From Burkholderiaceae bacterium (lineage in GTDB: Bacteria > Pseudomonadota > Gammaproteobacteria > Burkholderiales > Burkholderiaceae): DNA of 64,000 nt. The position numbers and the translations under genes were made by a program. Below, in pieces: positions 38,410-47,957 of this stretch. The stretch lies in assembly GCA_947448695.1 (NCBI GenBank), contig CANFOL010000007.1, positions 26,051-90,050 on the forward strand. The letters run 5' to 3'. Position 1 is the first letter of the stretch. Every line of letters starts with the position of its first letter. The notes under the pieces were generated by a model. That model was not told where the DNA came from. It made no database searches and was given only the letters and a program-made list of their open reading frames with translations.

Positions 38410-39764
38410 ATTTGAATAGAGCCATTCGCCATCCAATATTCAATCTCAGAAACTTTCACGGGTACATCACGAGATAAAATTTCATAATTAGAGGCGCCAA
38501 TCACAACATCATCTTCTATTCGTATGCCCATATTCCAAAAAATTTCTGGCACTTCAGGGGATGGCCGGAAATATAAACCAGGCTCTATGGTCAGGACCAT
38601 ACCTGGGCGCAAAATACGCCAACCTAAAAGAGGGTCATTAGGCTCTCGATAATAGCCAACATCATGAACATCCATCCCCAACCAATGACTCGTGCGGTGC
38701 ATGTAATAGGCTTTATAAGCTTCAGATCCGATGGCATCCTCTACACTGCCGTGTTGATTAGGGTTTAGTATTTTGAGTTCAAATAAGCCTTGTGTTAGCA
38801 CTCTAAGTGCCGCGTCATGAGGTTCTTGAAAGTGTTTGCCGGAGAAACATTGTGAAAGGGCGCTTTCCTGAGCCGCTAAAACGATTTCATATGCCTGTTG
38901 CTGGGGCTTTGAGAATTTTCCATTTACCGGAAATGTTCTCGTTATATCTGAAGCGTAGCTATCTAACTCACAACCGGCATCAATTAAACAAAGATCACCA
39001 TCTTTTAAAAAAGAGTTTCCCGCTCGATAATGCAAAATACAAGCATTTTCTCCAGTTGCAACAATACTATTATAGGCAACTGATTGAGCACCGAGCTTCC
39101 TGAACTGATATAGGAGAGAAGCTTCGAGATGAAATTCCTGAAGTCCTGGTTTACAAGTTTGCATAGCCATTAAATGGCCTTGGGCAGCTATTTTTGCGGA
39201 CTTACGCATAGTGGAAATTTCAACTTCATCCTTAAACAAGCGCTGCTCATGAATTATTTTTTCAATATTATGAAATTCATTAGGCGTTTGTATCCCTTGA
39301 CGTGATTTATTTGCAAGCTGCCCTACCCATCCACGCATCTCATCATCTAGTTGTGACGATGAGGAAGTTCGGTGGTAAACATGCATAAAATCCTTCATGA
39401 GTTCTGGCATGATGTGATTAATTTCATCAATCGAGTATCCAAAGTCAAAACCAAGTGAACGAGGTGCGGCTTCTGGACCTAAACGAATACCATCCCAAAT
39501 TTCACGCTCCACATTCTTCGGGCGACAAAATAGGTGGCTAATAACCTTGTTTGGATTGACTTGCAATACTAGATAAGCCTGTGGTTCTTCAAACCCTGTT
39601 AAGTAATAAAAATCACTATCGTGACGATATGGAAAATCACTATCTCTATTCCTAGAAACTTCTGGGGAAGTGCCTAAGATGACAATGCCACTGCCAGAAC
39701 TATTTCGCACCATGTGGGCGATGATATTCCGGCGAGAAGTAAAGAGGTCAATATGGTGCGTCAT
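38406..39764 (-). CDS. pepP: Xaa-Pro aminopeptidase P
   Basis: PepP removes N-terminal residues before proline. It has 452 residues (E. coli 441). An N-terminal creatinase-like domain is followed by the pita-bread catalytic domain. Dimanganese ligands are seen in order: D in LIDAGCELDSYASDITRTFP (two), H in SHWLGMDVHDVG, E in TIEPGLYF and E in GIRIEDDVVIG. It is coupled to the UbiH-like gene by a stop/start overlap and follows murU by 8 nt. Confidence 0.95.
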   Translation of the reverse strand: MTHHIDLFTSRRNIIAHMVRNSSGSGIVILGTSPEVSRNRDSDFPYRHDSDFYYLTGFEEPQAYLVLQVNPNKVISHLFCRPKNVEREIWDGIRLGPEAAPRSLGFDFGYSIDEINHIMPELMKDFMHVYHRTSSSSQLDDEMRGWVGQLANKSRQGIQTPNEFHNIEKIIHEQRLFKDEVEISTMRKSAKIAAQGHLMAMQTCKPGLQEFHLEASLLYQFRKLGAQSVAYNSIVATGENACILHYRAGNSFLKDGDLCLIDAGCELDSYASDITRTFPVNGKFSKPQQQAYEIVLAAQESALSQCFSGKHFQEPHDAALRVLTQGLFELKILNPNQHGSVEDAIGSEAYKAYYMHRTSHWLGMDVHDVGYYREPNDPLLGWRILRPGMVLTIEPGLYFRPSPEVPEIFWNMGIRIEDDVVIGASNYEILSRDVPVKVSEIEYWMANGSIQI

Positions 39765-39772
39765 AAAGTTTC

Positions 39773-40519
39773 TTAATTGGATTGATTCAATGCTGAAAGT
39801 CTATCAGGTGTTCCCACATCATGCCATGAACAAGCTAATAACTCTCCTTCGACTAATAAATTTCCCATAGCCTTTTTTAAAATTGGCGCTAAAGGTGTCT
39901 TTTGAGTTACATCAAGATGCTCAAACAAACTTTTATGGTAAATACCTGCTCCGGAAAAAGTATGTTTCGATTGTCTAAGGGGATTATTTTTCAGTTGATC
40001 ATCAGAAAATATTTTTGGCGGTAATAAATAAAAATCGCCTTGGGGATGGTGCGGAGGGTTTTTTACTAAAAATAAGTAGGCAAGTAAAGCTTGAGACCCC
40101 TCCGAATTATCGATTCTTATTTGCTCAACAATATCCCTAACGCGATCAAAAGGAAAATGCGGCATGAAGGTATCGCCATTGATAACAAAAAAATAATCGC
40201 TCGGACTTAATAAAGGGAGGGCTTTGGTAATACCCCCCGCGGTTTCTAGAGCACTTTCCTCTTTAGAGTATTGAATATTTAACCCCATAGATTGACCATT
40301 GCCAAAGGCATCTTCAATTTTATTTCCTAGCCAGGCATGATTAATCACAACATTTTCAAATCCATAGCGCTTTAATCCTTCTAAATGGTGCTGAAGAAGA
40401 CTTTTCCCTTGTATCTCAAGCATGGGTTTCGGTAAATGATCCGTTAAAGGACGCATGCGCTCCCCGCGACCTGCGGCAAGAATCATGGCTGGAAAATCTG
40501 CAAAAAAAGTTATATTCAT
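39773..40519 (-). CDS. murU: N-acetylmuramate-alpha-1-phosphate uridylyltransferase (MurU-like)
   Basis: A 248-residue nucleotidyltransferase with the sugar-1-phosphate pyrophosphorylase signature MILAAGRGERMRPLTDHLPK at the N-terminus and the metal-binding FVINGDTF in mid-protein. Position directly behind an AmgK-like kinase (2 nt) and beside lptD matches Pseudomonas amgK-murU, where MurU makes UDP-MurNAc from recycled MurNAc-1-P and so bypasses de novo, fosfomycin-sensitive MurA. Other nucleotidyltransferases (mannose-1-P type) look similar, so context carries the call. Confidence 0.85.
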   Translation of the reverse strand: MNITFFADFPAMILAAGRGERMRPLTDHLPKPMLEIQGKSLLQHHLEGLKRYGFENVVINHAWLGNKIEDAFGNGQSMGLNIQYSKEESALETAGGITKALPLLSPSDYFFVINGDTFMPHFPFDRVRDIVEQIRIDNSEGSQALLAYLFLVKNPPHHPQGDFYLLPPKIFSDDQLKNNPLRQSKHTFSGAGIYHKSLFEHLDVTQKTPLAPILKKAMGNLLVEGELLACSWHDVGTPDRLSALNQSN

Positions 40520-40521
40520 CT

Positions 40522-41541
40522 TTAAAAAGTTAATCCATCAGGTCGTTGGCGTTTCTGAGCATTATCTAAAATTTTAACTAAAGGCCTAAACAGCGAGTAA
40601 CGCTGAGCAACTTTTTCTGTATAACTTAGCACCAAGGGTAAATCTTTTAGGTAACCATCTTTTCCATCCCGATGAAAAAGTCGAGCAAAAATACCTAATA
40701 CTTTAAGATGACGTTGAAGCCCCATCCACTCGAAATTTTTATAAAATTCACCAAAATCAGGATCTACTGGCAAATTTTCTTTTTTGGCGTCTTCCCAGTA
40801 CCTAACAACCCAATCGACTTGCTCTTCCTCAGTCCAACCAAGATAAGCATCTCGAAAAATAGAAACTAAGTCATAGGTAATTGGACCAACTACAGCATCT
40901 TGAAAGTCAAGAACACCAATATGATTGTCCGCGGTCATCATTAGGTTACGTGAGTGAAAGTCTCGATGAACAAAAATGGTTGGCTGTTGCAAGATATTTT
41001 CTATAAGATGATTAAATACGTGATTTAAGTCTTGGGCTTCTTTTTCGGACATCTCATAGTTCAGGTGCTTAGAGAGATACCAATCAGGAAAAAGTTGCAG
41101 TTCTCGACGTAAAAGAATCTCGTCATATGATGGTAATTGATGCGTTTGAGTGTTCTTTTGCAGTTTTACAAGAGTATGCGTTACTTTTTTATATAAAAGT
41201 GGTGCGTTTTCAGGAGTAATTTCAGAAAAAAGGGTTTTGGAACCTAGGTCACTAAGTAATAAAAAACCATCAGTCAAATTGACTTCATACAATTTTGGGA
41301 CTTCAATGTTTCCTTGAAGCAGTAGTTGGGCAACATGAACAAATGGTTTTGAATCTTCTTTATCAGTTGGAGCATCCATCACAATAAAGCTTGAGGTTTC
41401 AGGATTAGAGGCAAGAACTCGAAAATATCTCCGAAAGCTTGCATCACTTGAGGCTGATGTAATGGTCTTAATATCAATACCATACTCAATTGGGAGAGTT
41501 TTTAACCAAAGTTTTAGGGATTCAAAACGGGTATCTTGCAT
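40522..41541 (-). CDS. amgK: N-acetylmuramate/N-acetylglucosamine anomeric kinase (AmgK-like)
   Basis: A 339-residue aminoglycoside-phosphotransferase-fold kinase. The N-lobe contains ITSASSDASFRRYFRVLA. The catalytic loop is IFVHRDFHSRNLMM and the metal motif is IGVLDFQDAVVGPITYDLVS. In Pseudomonas AmgK phosphorylates MurNAc and GlcNAc at C1, feeding MurU. The gene pair and its divergent placement next to lptD match that operon. The kinase fold alone would not fix the substrate. Confidence 0.87.
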   Translation of the reverse strand: MQDTRFESLKLWLKTLPIEYGIDIKTITSASSDASFRRYFRVLASNPETSSFIVMDAPTDKEDSKPFVHVAQLLLQGNIEVPKLYEVNLTDGFLLLSDLGSKTLFSEITPENAPLLYKKVTHTLVKLQKNTQTHQLPSYDEILLRRELQLFPDWYLSKHLNYEMSEKEAQDLNHVFNHLIENILQQPTIFVHRDFHSRNLMMTADNHIGVLDFQDAVVGPITYDLVSIFRDAYLGWTEEEQVDWVVRYWEDAKKENLPVDPDFGEFYKNFEWMGLQRHLKVLGIFARLFHRDGKDGYLKDLPLVLSYTEKVAQRYSLFRPLVKILDNAQKRQRPDGLTF

Positions 41542-41550
41542 AATGATTCG

Positions 41551-41556
41551 TATAAT
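41551..41556 (+). promoter_or_regulatory. Candidate -10 element of the lptD operon
   Basis: A perfect TATAAT lies 20 bases before the lptD ATG in a gap of only 34 bp. I could not find a convincing -35 at 16-18 bp, which would fall inside the first codons of divergent amgK. The call is tentative. Confidence 0.35.
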
Positions 41557-41575
41557 AAATGGGTTAGAGAATTAA

Positions 41576-43942
41576 ATGTCAAAATCATACTCATCCCACC
41601 TTCATCAGTTCATCCATTTTCAAGTTCGTGGGTGGGGATATGTTTTGCCAATTGCATTATTTTGCATGCAATTGCCAGTTTACGGTGCAAGTGATGAAAA
41701 TTCCCGTTTTTTGCAAAAACCCATTGCTTTGAAGTTGGATGACCAGCTTTCAGAACAAGTAAAAATTCCTGATGATCAAGCGATGACATTTATCAAAAGT
41801 CAAGAAATTGATGGGGTAAATGATCGGAGTATGACTCTCAAAAAAGAAGCTGAGATTCGTCGTAATGGTACTGTAATTAAAGGTGACGAATTAGATTACA
41901 ACTTGGATACTGATGTTGCAAAAGGTGATGGAAACGTTCGACTTAATAAACCGACAGCTTCTTTTGCTGGCCCTAAAGGGCAAATACAAATGGATTCTAA
42001 ACAAGGTTGGATGGAAAAGCCTGAATATGAACTGAAGCAGGCCCGAGGAAGTGGATACGCTGATCGGGCTGAGTTTTTGGATGAAGATCGTACCTATTTA
42101 ATAAAACCAATTTACTCAACCTGTAACCCAGGAAACTATGATTGGTATTTCTCTTCAAAAGATATGTTGATTGATCAATCAACGAATGATGCTACTGGAG
42201 AAGAAGGGGTATTACATTTTTTTGATACGCCCGTTTTTTATATGCCCTATTTCTCGATACCAATTAGTGGTAGTCGCCGTTCTGGATTTTTACCCCCAAC
42301 GATTGGCGTAAACACAAATACGGGATTAGATATGACAGCGCCCTATTACCTGAATATTGCGCCCAATCGAGATTTAACGCTTTATCCAAGATATATGTCT
42401 AAAAGAGGGGTTCAATTAGGCGGTGAGTTTCGTTATTTAGAACCAACTTATTCCGGGGTGTTAAAGGGTGAGTATTTACCCAATGACAGTTCTTATGGAG
42501 CTAGTCGATGGGCTTACACCTGGCAACATCAACAATTGATAGCCTCAGGTGTTACGGCATATGCCAATATTAGTCGTGTCTCTGATGATTTTTATGCAGA
42601 TGATTTAGGAAGAACGATTGGTCAAGCTGTTACTAGACAATTTAATCAAGAAGCTGGGGTTAATTACAACGTTGATGGGTGGAGCTTTTTGACCCGAGTA
42701 CAAAAATATCAAACTTTGCAACCTGACCCTAATAACATTGTTGTAGCACCTTATGACCGTGAGCCAGAATTAAATGCTTTGTTTCGAAATTTAGATTGGC
42801 ATGGCTCTGTTTTTACCTTTCAAGGTAACTTGACTAGATTTAGCTACTCTGGGCCCCTTGATGCTCCTGGATTAGCAATCCCAAATCGTGGCTTTGCCGC
42901 GGCGGATCGGGGATTTATTAATACAAGTATTAGTATGCCTTTCACAACGTCTGGCTCCTACATAACCCCGAAGATGACTGTACGAGGGAATACCTATAAC
43001 ATGATTGGTAATGAAAACTATCCTGGCGTGAATCAAAGCTTTGCATTACCAATTATGAGTCTTGATTCTGGGGTTTTCTTTGAAAGAGATGCGCCAGAAT
43101 TAAAATCTATCTTTGGTAGGGATATGATTGTCACGCTTGAACCAAGAGCCTTTTATGTTTACTCGCCCTACGTGAATCAAACAAATATTCCATTATTTGA
43201 TACTGCTTCTGCAGGTTTTGGTTTTGCTCAAATTTTCTCTGAAAATACTTTTGTAGGAAATGATCGCATTGCTGACAATAATAAATTAACTGTAGGGGTA
43301 TCTTCTAAAATTTTGGATGCAGACACAGGTATAGAGAGAATTCGTGGAACTGTAGCCCAGCGCTTTGATTTTAAAGGCCAACGAGTTGGCTTATATGGCG
43401 ACCAACTAAATCCCGCGGCTTATTCCGATTTGTTATTTGGTTTATCAACGCGCTTGAGTGGCAACATCAATTTAGATTTTGCCAATCAATTTAATCAAGA
43501 TTTAAATCGAACGGTTCAATCTTCAACTACAACGAGTTGGCGTCCATCACCTCGCAAGATGTTAAATGCTAGTTATCGATATAATTACGATACAAGTGCA
43601 ATGGCAACTTCAATTTATCAGTATGAACTTTCTGGGCAATGGCCTTTGACAAATTCTTTATACGCTATAGGAAGATGGAACTTTGATAAAGTTACCCAAC
43701 AAACACTAAATACTTTAGCTGGCTTTGAATATGATCAAGATTGTTGGGCATTTAGAGTTGCTTTGAATAGGTTTGTAAATACCTCTCAGGTTTCTACAAC
43801 GCAGATTTTTTTCCAATTAGAATTTAAGGGATTAACGGGCGTGGGTAATAATCCAATAGACATTATGCGACTCAATATCCCTGGCTATATACCGGTGAAT
43901 CAAAAACCGTTACCATTGACTAGATTTGAAACCTACGAGTAA
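41576..43942 (+). CDS. lptD: LPS-assembly outer-membrane protein LptD
   Basis: LptD forms with LptE the translocon that places lipopolysaccharide in the outer leaflet. It has 788 residues. After a signal peptide ending near VYGAS comes the periplasmic OstA/jellyroll domain (AEIRRNGTVIKGDELDYNLD), then the large beta-barrel domain ending with an aromatic-rich C-terminus. Only two cysteines remain in the mature protein, Cys183 (STCNPGNYDW) and Cys723 (DQDCWAF), against four in E. coli. It heads lptD-surA-pdxA-rsmA. Confidence 0.95.
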   Translation: MSKSYSSHLHQFIHFQVRGWGYVLPIALFCMQLPVYGASDENSRFLQKPIALKLDDQLSEQVKIPDDQAMTFIKSQEIDGVNDRSMTLKKEAEIRRNGTVIKGDELDYNLDTDVAKGDGNVRLNKPTASFAGPKGQIQMDSKQGWMEKPEYELKQARGSGYADRAEFLDEDRTYLIKPIYSTCNPGNYDWYFSSKDMLIDQSTNDATGEEGVLHFFDTPVFYMPYFSIPISGSRRSGFLPPTIGVNTNTGLDMTAPYYLNIAPNRDLTLYPRYMSKRGVQLGGEFRYLEPTYSGVLKGEYLPNDSSYGASRWAYTWQHQQLIASGVTAYANISRVSDDFYADDLGRTIGQAVTRQFNQEAGVNYNVDGWSFLTRVQKYQTLQPDPNNIVVAPYDREPELNALFRNLDWHGSVFTFQGNLTRFSYSGPLDAPGLAIPNRGFAAADRGFINTSISMPFTTSGSYITPKMTVRGNTYNMIGNENYPGVNQSFALPIMSLDSGVFFERDAPELKSIFGRDMIVTLEPRAFYVYSPYVNQTNIPLFDTASAGFGFAQIFSENTFVGNDRIADNNKLTVGVSSKILDADTGIERIRGTVAQRFDFKGQRVGLYGDQLNPAAYSDLLFGLSTRLSGNINLDFANQFNQDLNRTVQSSTTTSWRPSPRKMLNASYRYNYDTSAMATSIYQYELSGQWPLTNSLYAIGRWNFDKVTQQTLNTLAGFEYDQDCWAFRVALNRFVNTSQVSTTQIFFQLEFKGLTGVGNNPIDIMRLNIPGYIPVNQKPLPLTRFETYE

Positions 43943-43982
43943 AAAAGGGAACCACTTGTTTTATCTTAAAAAGCAACAATTA

Positions 43983-45449
43983 ATGAAATATTTACTTACA
44001 TTTTGTTTATTTGCATGTCTGGGTACGAATGTCTTTTCTCAAACAAAAGATAAAAAGAGTACGAAACCCAATACCCCTGTAGACTTTACAACGACTCCTT
44101 TAGCAACGATAACGATTCCTGTCACGGTAACAACTTCCATAGAAAATAAAGACCCTAAGGATATTGACCGTGTGATTGCTATAGTTAATCGAGAAGTGAT
44201 TACAGAACATGAGTTAAAAAATCGGATTAATGAAATAACAAAGCAATTTATTGAAGAAAAAAAACCTTTACCGAGTAAAGAAATTGTTCAAAAAGAAGTC
44301 TTGGAAAGACTGATTGACGAAAGTATTATGTATCAAGAGGCGACTATTTTCGGATTTAAGGTCCTAGAGCAAGAACTTGATGGTATTTTAAATAACATTG
44401 CGACCCAAAATAAATTAACATTAGATCAATTCAAAACTACTACTGAGAAAAGTGGGACTAGCTGGGAAAAATATAAACAGAGTATTCGACGAGATGTAAT
44501 TATTGCGAGATTTAGAGAAAGATCTGTTGAAAGTAAAATAAAAATATCCGATGCTGAAATCGAGGCATTTATTGATTCGAAAATTAAGAGACCCCAATCA
44601 AATGAAGCATCGGTAGCTGAATCGCCAGAAATGATTGATATTGCTCAAATTCTCATCCCAATTCCAACTGGAGCAAGTAATTCTGAAATTTCAGCTCTTC
44701 AATCTAAAGCACAATTGATTCTGGAGCAAACAACTAAAGAATCAGAATTCATGAAGTACGCTGGTCAATTAGCGGCTGTAGATAAAACGATTCGCGTACA
44801 AGATTTAGGCTATCGCACAATTGATCGATTGCCACAAGTTTTTGTGGATGCCACTAACGGTTTAGCGGCTGGAGGTTTAGTCCTCAAAGTAATTCAAACA
44901 GCTGCTGGATTTCATATCTTAAAAGTATTAGATCGAAAATCAAGTACTTCAACGCAGGCATCTCAGAACAATAAATCTGAATCAATTTATATTACCCAAA
45001 GTGAAGTAAATCAAATGATGTTGACGGTTAAACAGGGTGCGTCTGAAGAGGAAGTCATTCGCAGATTAAAATCGTTTAGAGATCAAATTAAAGTTAAGAC
45101 AGTTAATTTTTCTGATATTGCAAAAAAATACTCTGAAGATCCTAATGCAGTTAAAAATCAGGGATATCTAGGTTGGATATCTCCTGGACAAGTTCCTCCA
45201 GAGGTTGACGTTGCTATAAGTCGATTAAATCCAGGAGAGTTAAGTGAACCCTTTCAAACTGAATTTGGTTGGCATATTGTTCAACTCATCAATCGACGTC
45301 AAGCAGAAGTGACGGCCGCTCAACAAAAAGAGTATGCGCGTGCTGCATTAAGACAGTCTAAGTTAATGCAAGCTAATGAAGACTGGATTCGAGAATTAAG
45401 GGACAATGCCACCATTGAATTAAGACCACCATATACTATGACTAAATAG
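43983..45449 (+). CDS. surA: Periplasmic chaperone / peptidyl-prolyl isomerase SurA
   Basis: SurA escorts unfolded outer-membrane proteins to the BAM complex. I start at MKYLLTFCLFACLG (43983; 488 residues), which gives a clean signal peptide. The track's TTG at 43926 lies inside lptD, and a TTG at 43956 has a better-placed GGGA, so the start is uncertain. The N-terminal chaperone domain (DIDRVIAIVNREVITEHEL) is followed by two parvulin domains; the second is canonical (KYSEDPNAVKNQGYLGWISPG, FGWHIVQLI), the first degenerate. A low-complexity Thr-rich linker follows the signal peptide. Confidence 0.94.
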   Translation: MKYLLTFCLFACLGTNVFSQTKDKKSTKPNTPVDFTTTPLATITIPVTVTTSIENKDPKDIDRVIAIVNREVITEHELKNRINEITKQFIEEKKPLPSKEIVQKEVLERLIDESIMYQEATIFGFKVLEQELDGILNNIATQNKLTLDQFKTTTEKSGTSWEKYKQSIRRDVIIARFRERSVESKIKISDAEIEAFIDSKIKRPQSNEASVAESPEMIDIAQILIPIPTGASNSEISALQSKAQLILEQTTKESEFMKYAGQLAAVDKTIRVQDLGYRTIDRLPQVFVDATNGLAAGGLVLKVIQTAAGFHILKVLDRKSSTSTQASQNNKSESIYITQSEVNQMMLTVKQGASEEEVIRRLKSFRDQIKVKTVNFSDIAKKYSEDPNAVKNQGYLGWISPGQVPPEVDVAISRLNPGELSEPFQTEFGWHIVQLINRRQAEVTAAQQKEYARAALRQSKLMQANEDWIRELRDNATIELRPPYTMTK

Positions 45450-45452
45450 GAT

Positions 45453-46442
45453 ATGAATAATGATTATGTTCGATTAGTAATAACATCTGGAGAGCCTGCA
45501 GGTATAGGACCTCAAATTAGTATTCAAGCAGCTCAACAGTTTATAAAAGATCATGAAGATGTCAATATACATCTTCTGGGCGATCAGCAATTATTCAAAC
45601 CTTACCTTTCAGAAGAGATAGCCCCGACATTATCTATTGAACATATTCCCTTATACGATTCAAATCGTTTGGGATATTTAAATGTTAAAAATGCGCCCTA
45701 TGTTATTCATTTATTAGATAAAGCTTATGATGGATGTCAATCGCATCGATATGATGCCATGGTGACAGCGCCCATACAAAAAAGCGTTATTAATGATTTC
45801 GGCTTAGACTTTACAGGGCACACTGAGTACCTTGCAGACAAGGCTGCTGTCTCTAAAGTTGTCATGATGTTATGTGGAGAGATCGATTTCCCTGGCGCAC
45901 CCACGAATTGTATGATGAGAGTGGCATTAGCTTCGACGCATATTGCTTTAAAAGAGGTGGCAAGTTTTTTAGATACAGACGACCTCATAGAAATAATCAA
46001 AATCATTCATCAAAGTTGTCAGCAATACTTTGGATTGCATCAGCCCAGGATTTCAGTTGCGGGATTAAATCCTCACGCTGGTGAAGGTGGGTATTTAGGT
46101 CGAGAAGAGATTGATATTATTAGTCCAGCAATCCGACAAGCTCAAGCAATCGGAATGGATGTGTCTGGACCATTTCCTGGAGATACTTTGTTTCGATATA
46201 AAAATATCGAACAGATAGATGTTTTTCTAGCGATGTATCACGATCAAGGATTAATACCCCTAAAGATGGCTACTTTTGGAAGAGGGGTTAACATTACATT
46301 AGGTTTGCCAATCATCCGAACCTCTGTCGATCATGGCACTGCACTTGATATTGCAGCAAATGGCAATGCTGATTTTGCGAGTATGTATCAAGCACTTCAG
46401 CTTGCTTATCAAATGGTAAAAAATGGCTCATCAGGCGCGTAA
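45453..46442 (+). CDS. pdxA: 4-hydroxythreonine-4-phosphate dehydrogenase
   Basis: PdxA oxidises 4-phosphohydroxy-threonine in the DXP-independent part of pyridoxal phosphate synthesis. It has 329 residues. It begins VITSGEPAGIGPQISIQ. Metal-binding histidines are in LDFTGHTEYLAD, GLNPHAGEGGYLG and AMYHDQGLIPLK, and the end IRTSVDHGTALDIA is typical. It starts 3 nt after surA and its 3' end overlaps rsmA by 20 bp. Confidence 0.96.
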   Translation: MNNDYVRLVITSGEPAGIGPQISIQAAQQFIKDHEDVNIHLLGDQQLFKPYLSEEIAPTLSIEHIPLYDSNRLGYLNVKNAPYVIHLLDKAYDGCQSHRYDAMVTAPIQKSVINDFGLDFTGHTEYLADKAAVSKVVMMLCGEIDFPGAPTNCMMRVALASTHIALKEVASFLDTDDLIEIIKIIHQSCQQYFGLHQPRISVAGLNPHAGEGGYLGREEIDIISPAIRQAQAIGMDVSGPFPGDTLFRYKNIEQIDVFLAMYHDQGLIPLKMATFGRGVNITLGLPIIRTSVDHGTALDIAANGNADFASMYQALQLAYQMVKNGSSGA

Positions 46443-47232
46443 GAGATTTGGCCAACACTTTTTGACGGATGCGTCAATTATTAATGCCATCATAGCTCGC
46501 ATTCATCCAGATTCTGCAAGTCGTATTATCGAAATTGGGCCAGGATTAGGAGCAATGACATTCCCATTATTAGATCAAGGGATATCACTGGAGGTTGTTG
46601 AAATTGACCGAGATTTGATTGAGTTTTGGCAGAAAAAAAATATAGCTCAATTAACAATCTATCAGGCGGATGCTTTAGATTATGATTTTGCAAATTGGGC
46701 TAATATAGCGCTCGAAGAAATCAAACAATCGCAATCCAATGGCAGGGTAAAAATTGTTGGAAATTTACCTTATAACATTTCTACGCCACTACTTTTTCAT
46801 TTAATGGATGCTATTGAATGTGTTGATGAGCAAATATTTATGTTGCAAAAAGAGGTTGTCGACAGAATGGTCGCCAAGCCTGGAGACTCAGAATATGGCC
46901 GACTTTCTGTGATGTTGCAAATTCGATATCATCTTGAACTTTGTTTCGAAGTTCCTCCAACAGCATTTGAACCTCCGCCAAAAGTAAATTCAGCAATTGT
47001 TGCCATGTATCCTAAAAAAAATACTGGCATTAGTCCGTTGCAATGGAGCGCATTAGAGAAAATTGTTGCGAAAGCTTTTTCCCAACGCAGAAAAGTACTA
47101 GCAAATAATTTATCTGAATACAAAGATCTATTAGAGCTAGATCAACATGTTTTACGATCTCGCGCTCAAGATATTGATGGACCTACATTCTTATCTTGGG
47201 CAAATAAGCTAGTTCAAGCAAATCAAATATAG
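46423..47232 (+). CDS. rsmA: 16S rRNA A1518/A1519 dimethyltransferase
   Basis: RsmA (KsgA) dimethylates two adenines in helix 45 of 16S rRNA, a late 30S checkpoint. It has 269 residues. The N-terminus HQARKRFGQHFLTDASI, SAM motif I IIEIGPGLGAMTFPLL and catalytic motif IV VGNLPYNISTPLL are complete. It overlaps pdxA by 20 bp at the start and converges on plsC with a 10-bp overlap at the end. No terminator is visible there. Confidence 0.96.
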   Translation: MAHQARKRFGQHFLTDASIINAIIARIHPDSASRIIEIGPGLGAMTFPLLDQGISLEVVEIDRDLIEFWQKKNIAQLTIYQADALDYDFANWANIALEEIKQSQSNGRVKIVGNLPYNISTPLLFHLMDAIECVDEQIFMLQKEVVDRMVAKPGDSEYGRLSVMLQIRYHLELCFEVPPTAFEPPPKVNSAIVAMYPKKNTGISPLQWSALEKIVAKAFSQRRKVLANNLSEYKDLLELDQHVLRSRAQDIDGPTFLSWANKLVQANQI

Positions 47233-47957
47233 GAAGTCGGATCTATTTGACGCATTTCTTGTTCAATCCAGCGTTCAATATTTTTAATTACAATGGATGG
47301 ATTTTTATCGATGGTTGACATCGCTGGACCAATCGAAATAGTAATACTACCAGGGTGCTTTAAAAAACTATTTTTAGGCCAACATTTACCGGCATTATGA
47401 GCAATTGGTATGACGTTTGCCCCTGTATCAACAGCAAGCCGTGCACCACCTTTTCGATATGGAATTTGTTGACCCACTGGCGCTCTAGTACCTTCAGGAT
47501 AAATGATAATCCAACAACCCTCAGAGAGTCGCTGCTTGCCTTGAATGGCGACTGCTGCGGCAGCCTTATCACGTTGCGATCGATCAATATGAATCATTCT
47601 AAGCATGGCCATTGCCCACCCAAAAAATGGAATCATCAACAATTCTTTTTTAAACACGTAACAAAGTTGTTTAGGAAATAAAGATATGTAAGCAATAGTT
47701 TCCCAGGCAGACTGATGTTTTGACATTAAGATCACAGGTTCATTGAGCATCGAAGTCATGTTTTCCATACCTTTAATCTGGTAATGAACCCCACAGATCC
47801 ACTTTAAAGCTTGAATGACTCCGAAAGACCAACCTCGAACGTAGTTATATCGATTAGATATCGATAAAAAAGGATTCACAATAAAACAACTTAAAGCATA
47901 CAAAATAGTGAAACAAATTAAAAATACGAAAAATATAGCAGAGCGTAAATAAATCAT
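47223..47957 (-). CDS. plsC: 1-acyl-sn-glycerol-3-phosphate acyltransferase (PlsC family)
   Basis: A 244-residue membrane-associated acyltransferase that makes phosphatidic acid from lysophosphatidate. An N-terminal membrane helix precedes the catalytic block. Motif I is SKHQSAWET, so the usual HX4D reads HX4E. Motif II-like MIHIDRSQRDKA and motif III YPEGTRAPVGQ are present. It is the last gene of the miaB-to-plsC operon and its ATG overlaps the gmhB stop (ATGA). Confidence 0.9.
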   Translation of the reverse strand: MIYLRSAIFFVFLICFTILYALSCFIVNPFLSISNRYNYVRGWSFGVIQALKWICGVHYQIKGMENMTSMLNEPVILMSKHQSAWETIAYISLFPKQLCYVFKKELLMIPFFGWAMAMLRMIHIDRSQRDKAAAAVAIQGKQRLSEGCWIIIYPEGTRAPVGQQIPYRKGGARLAVDTGANVIPIAHNAGKCWPKNSFLKHPGSITISIGPAMSTIDKNPSIVIKNIERWIEQEMRQIDPTSYI

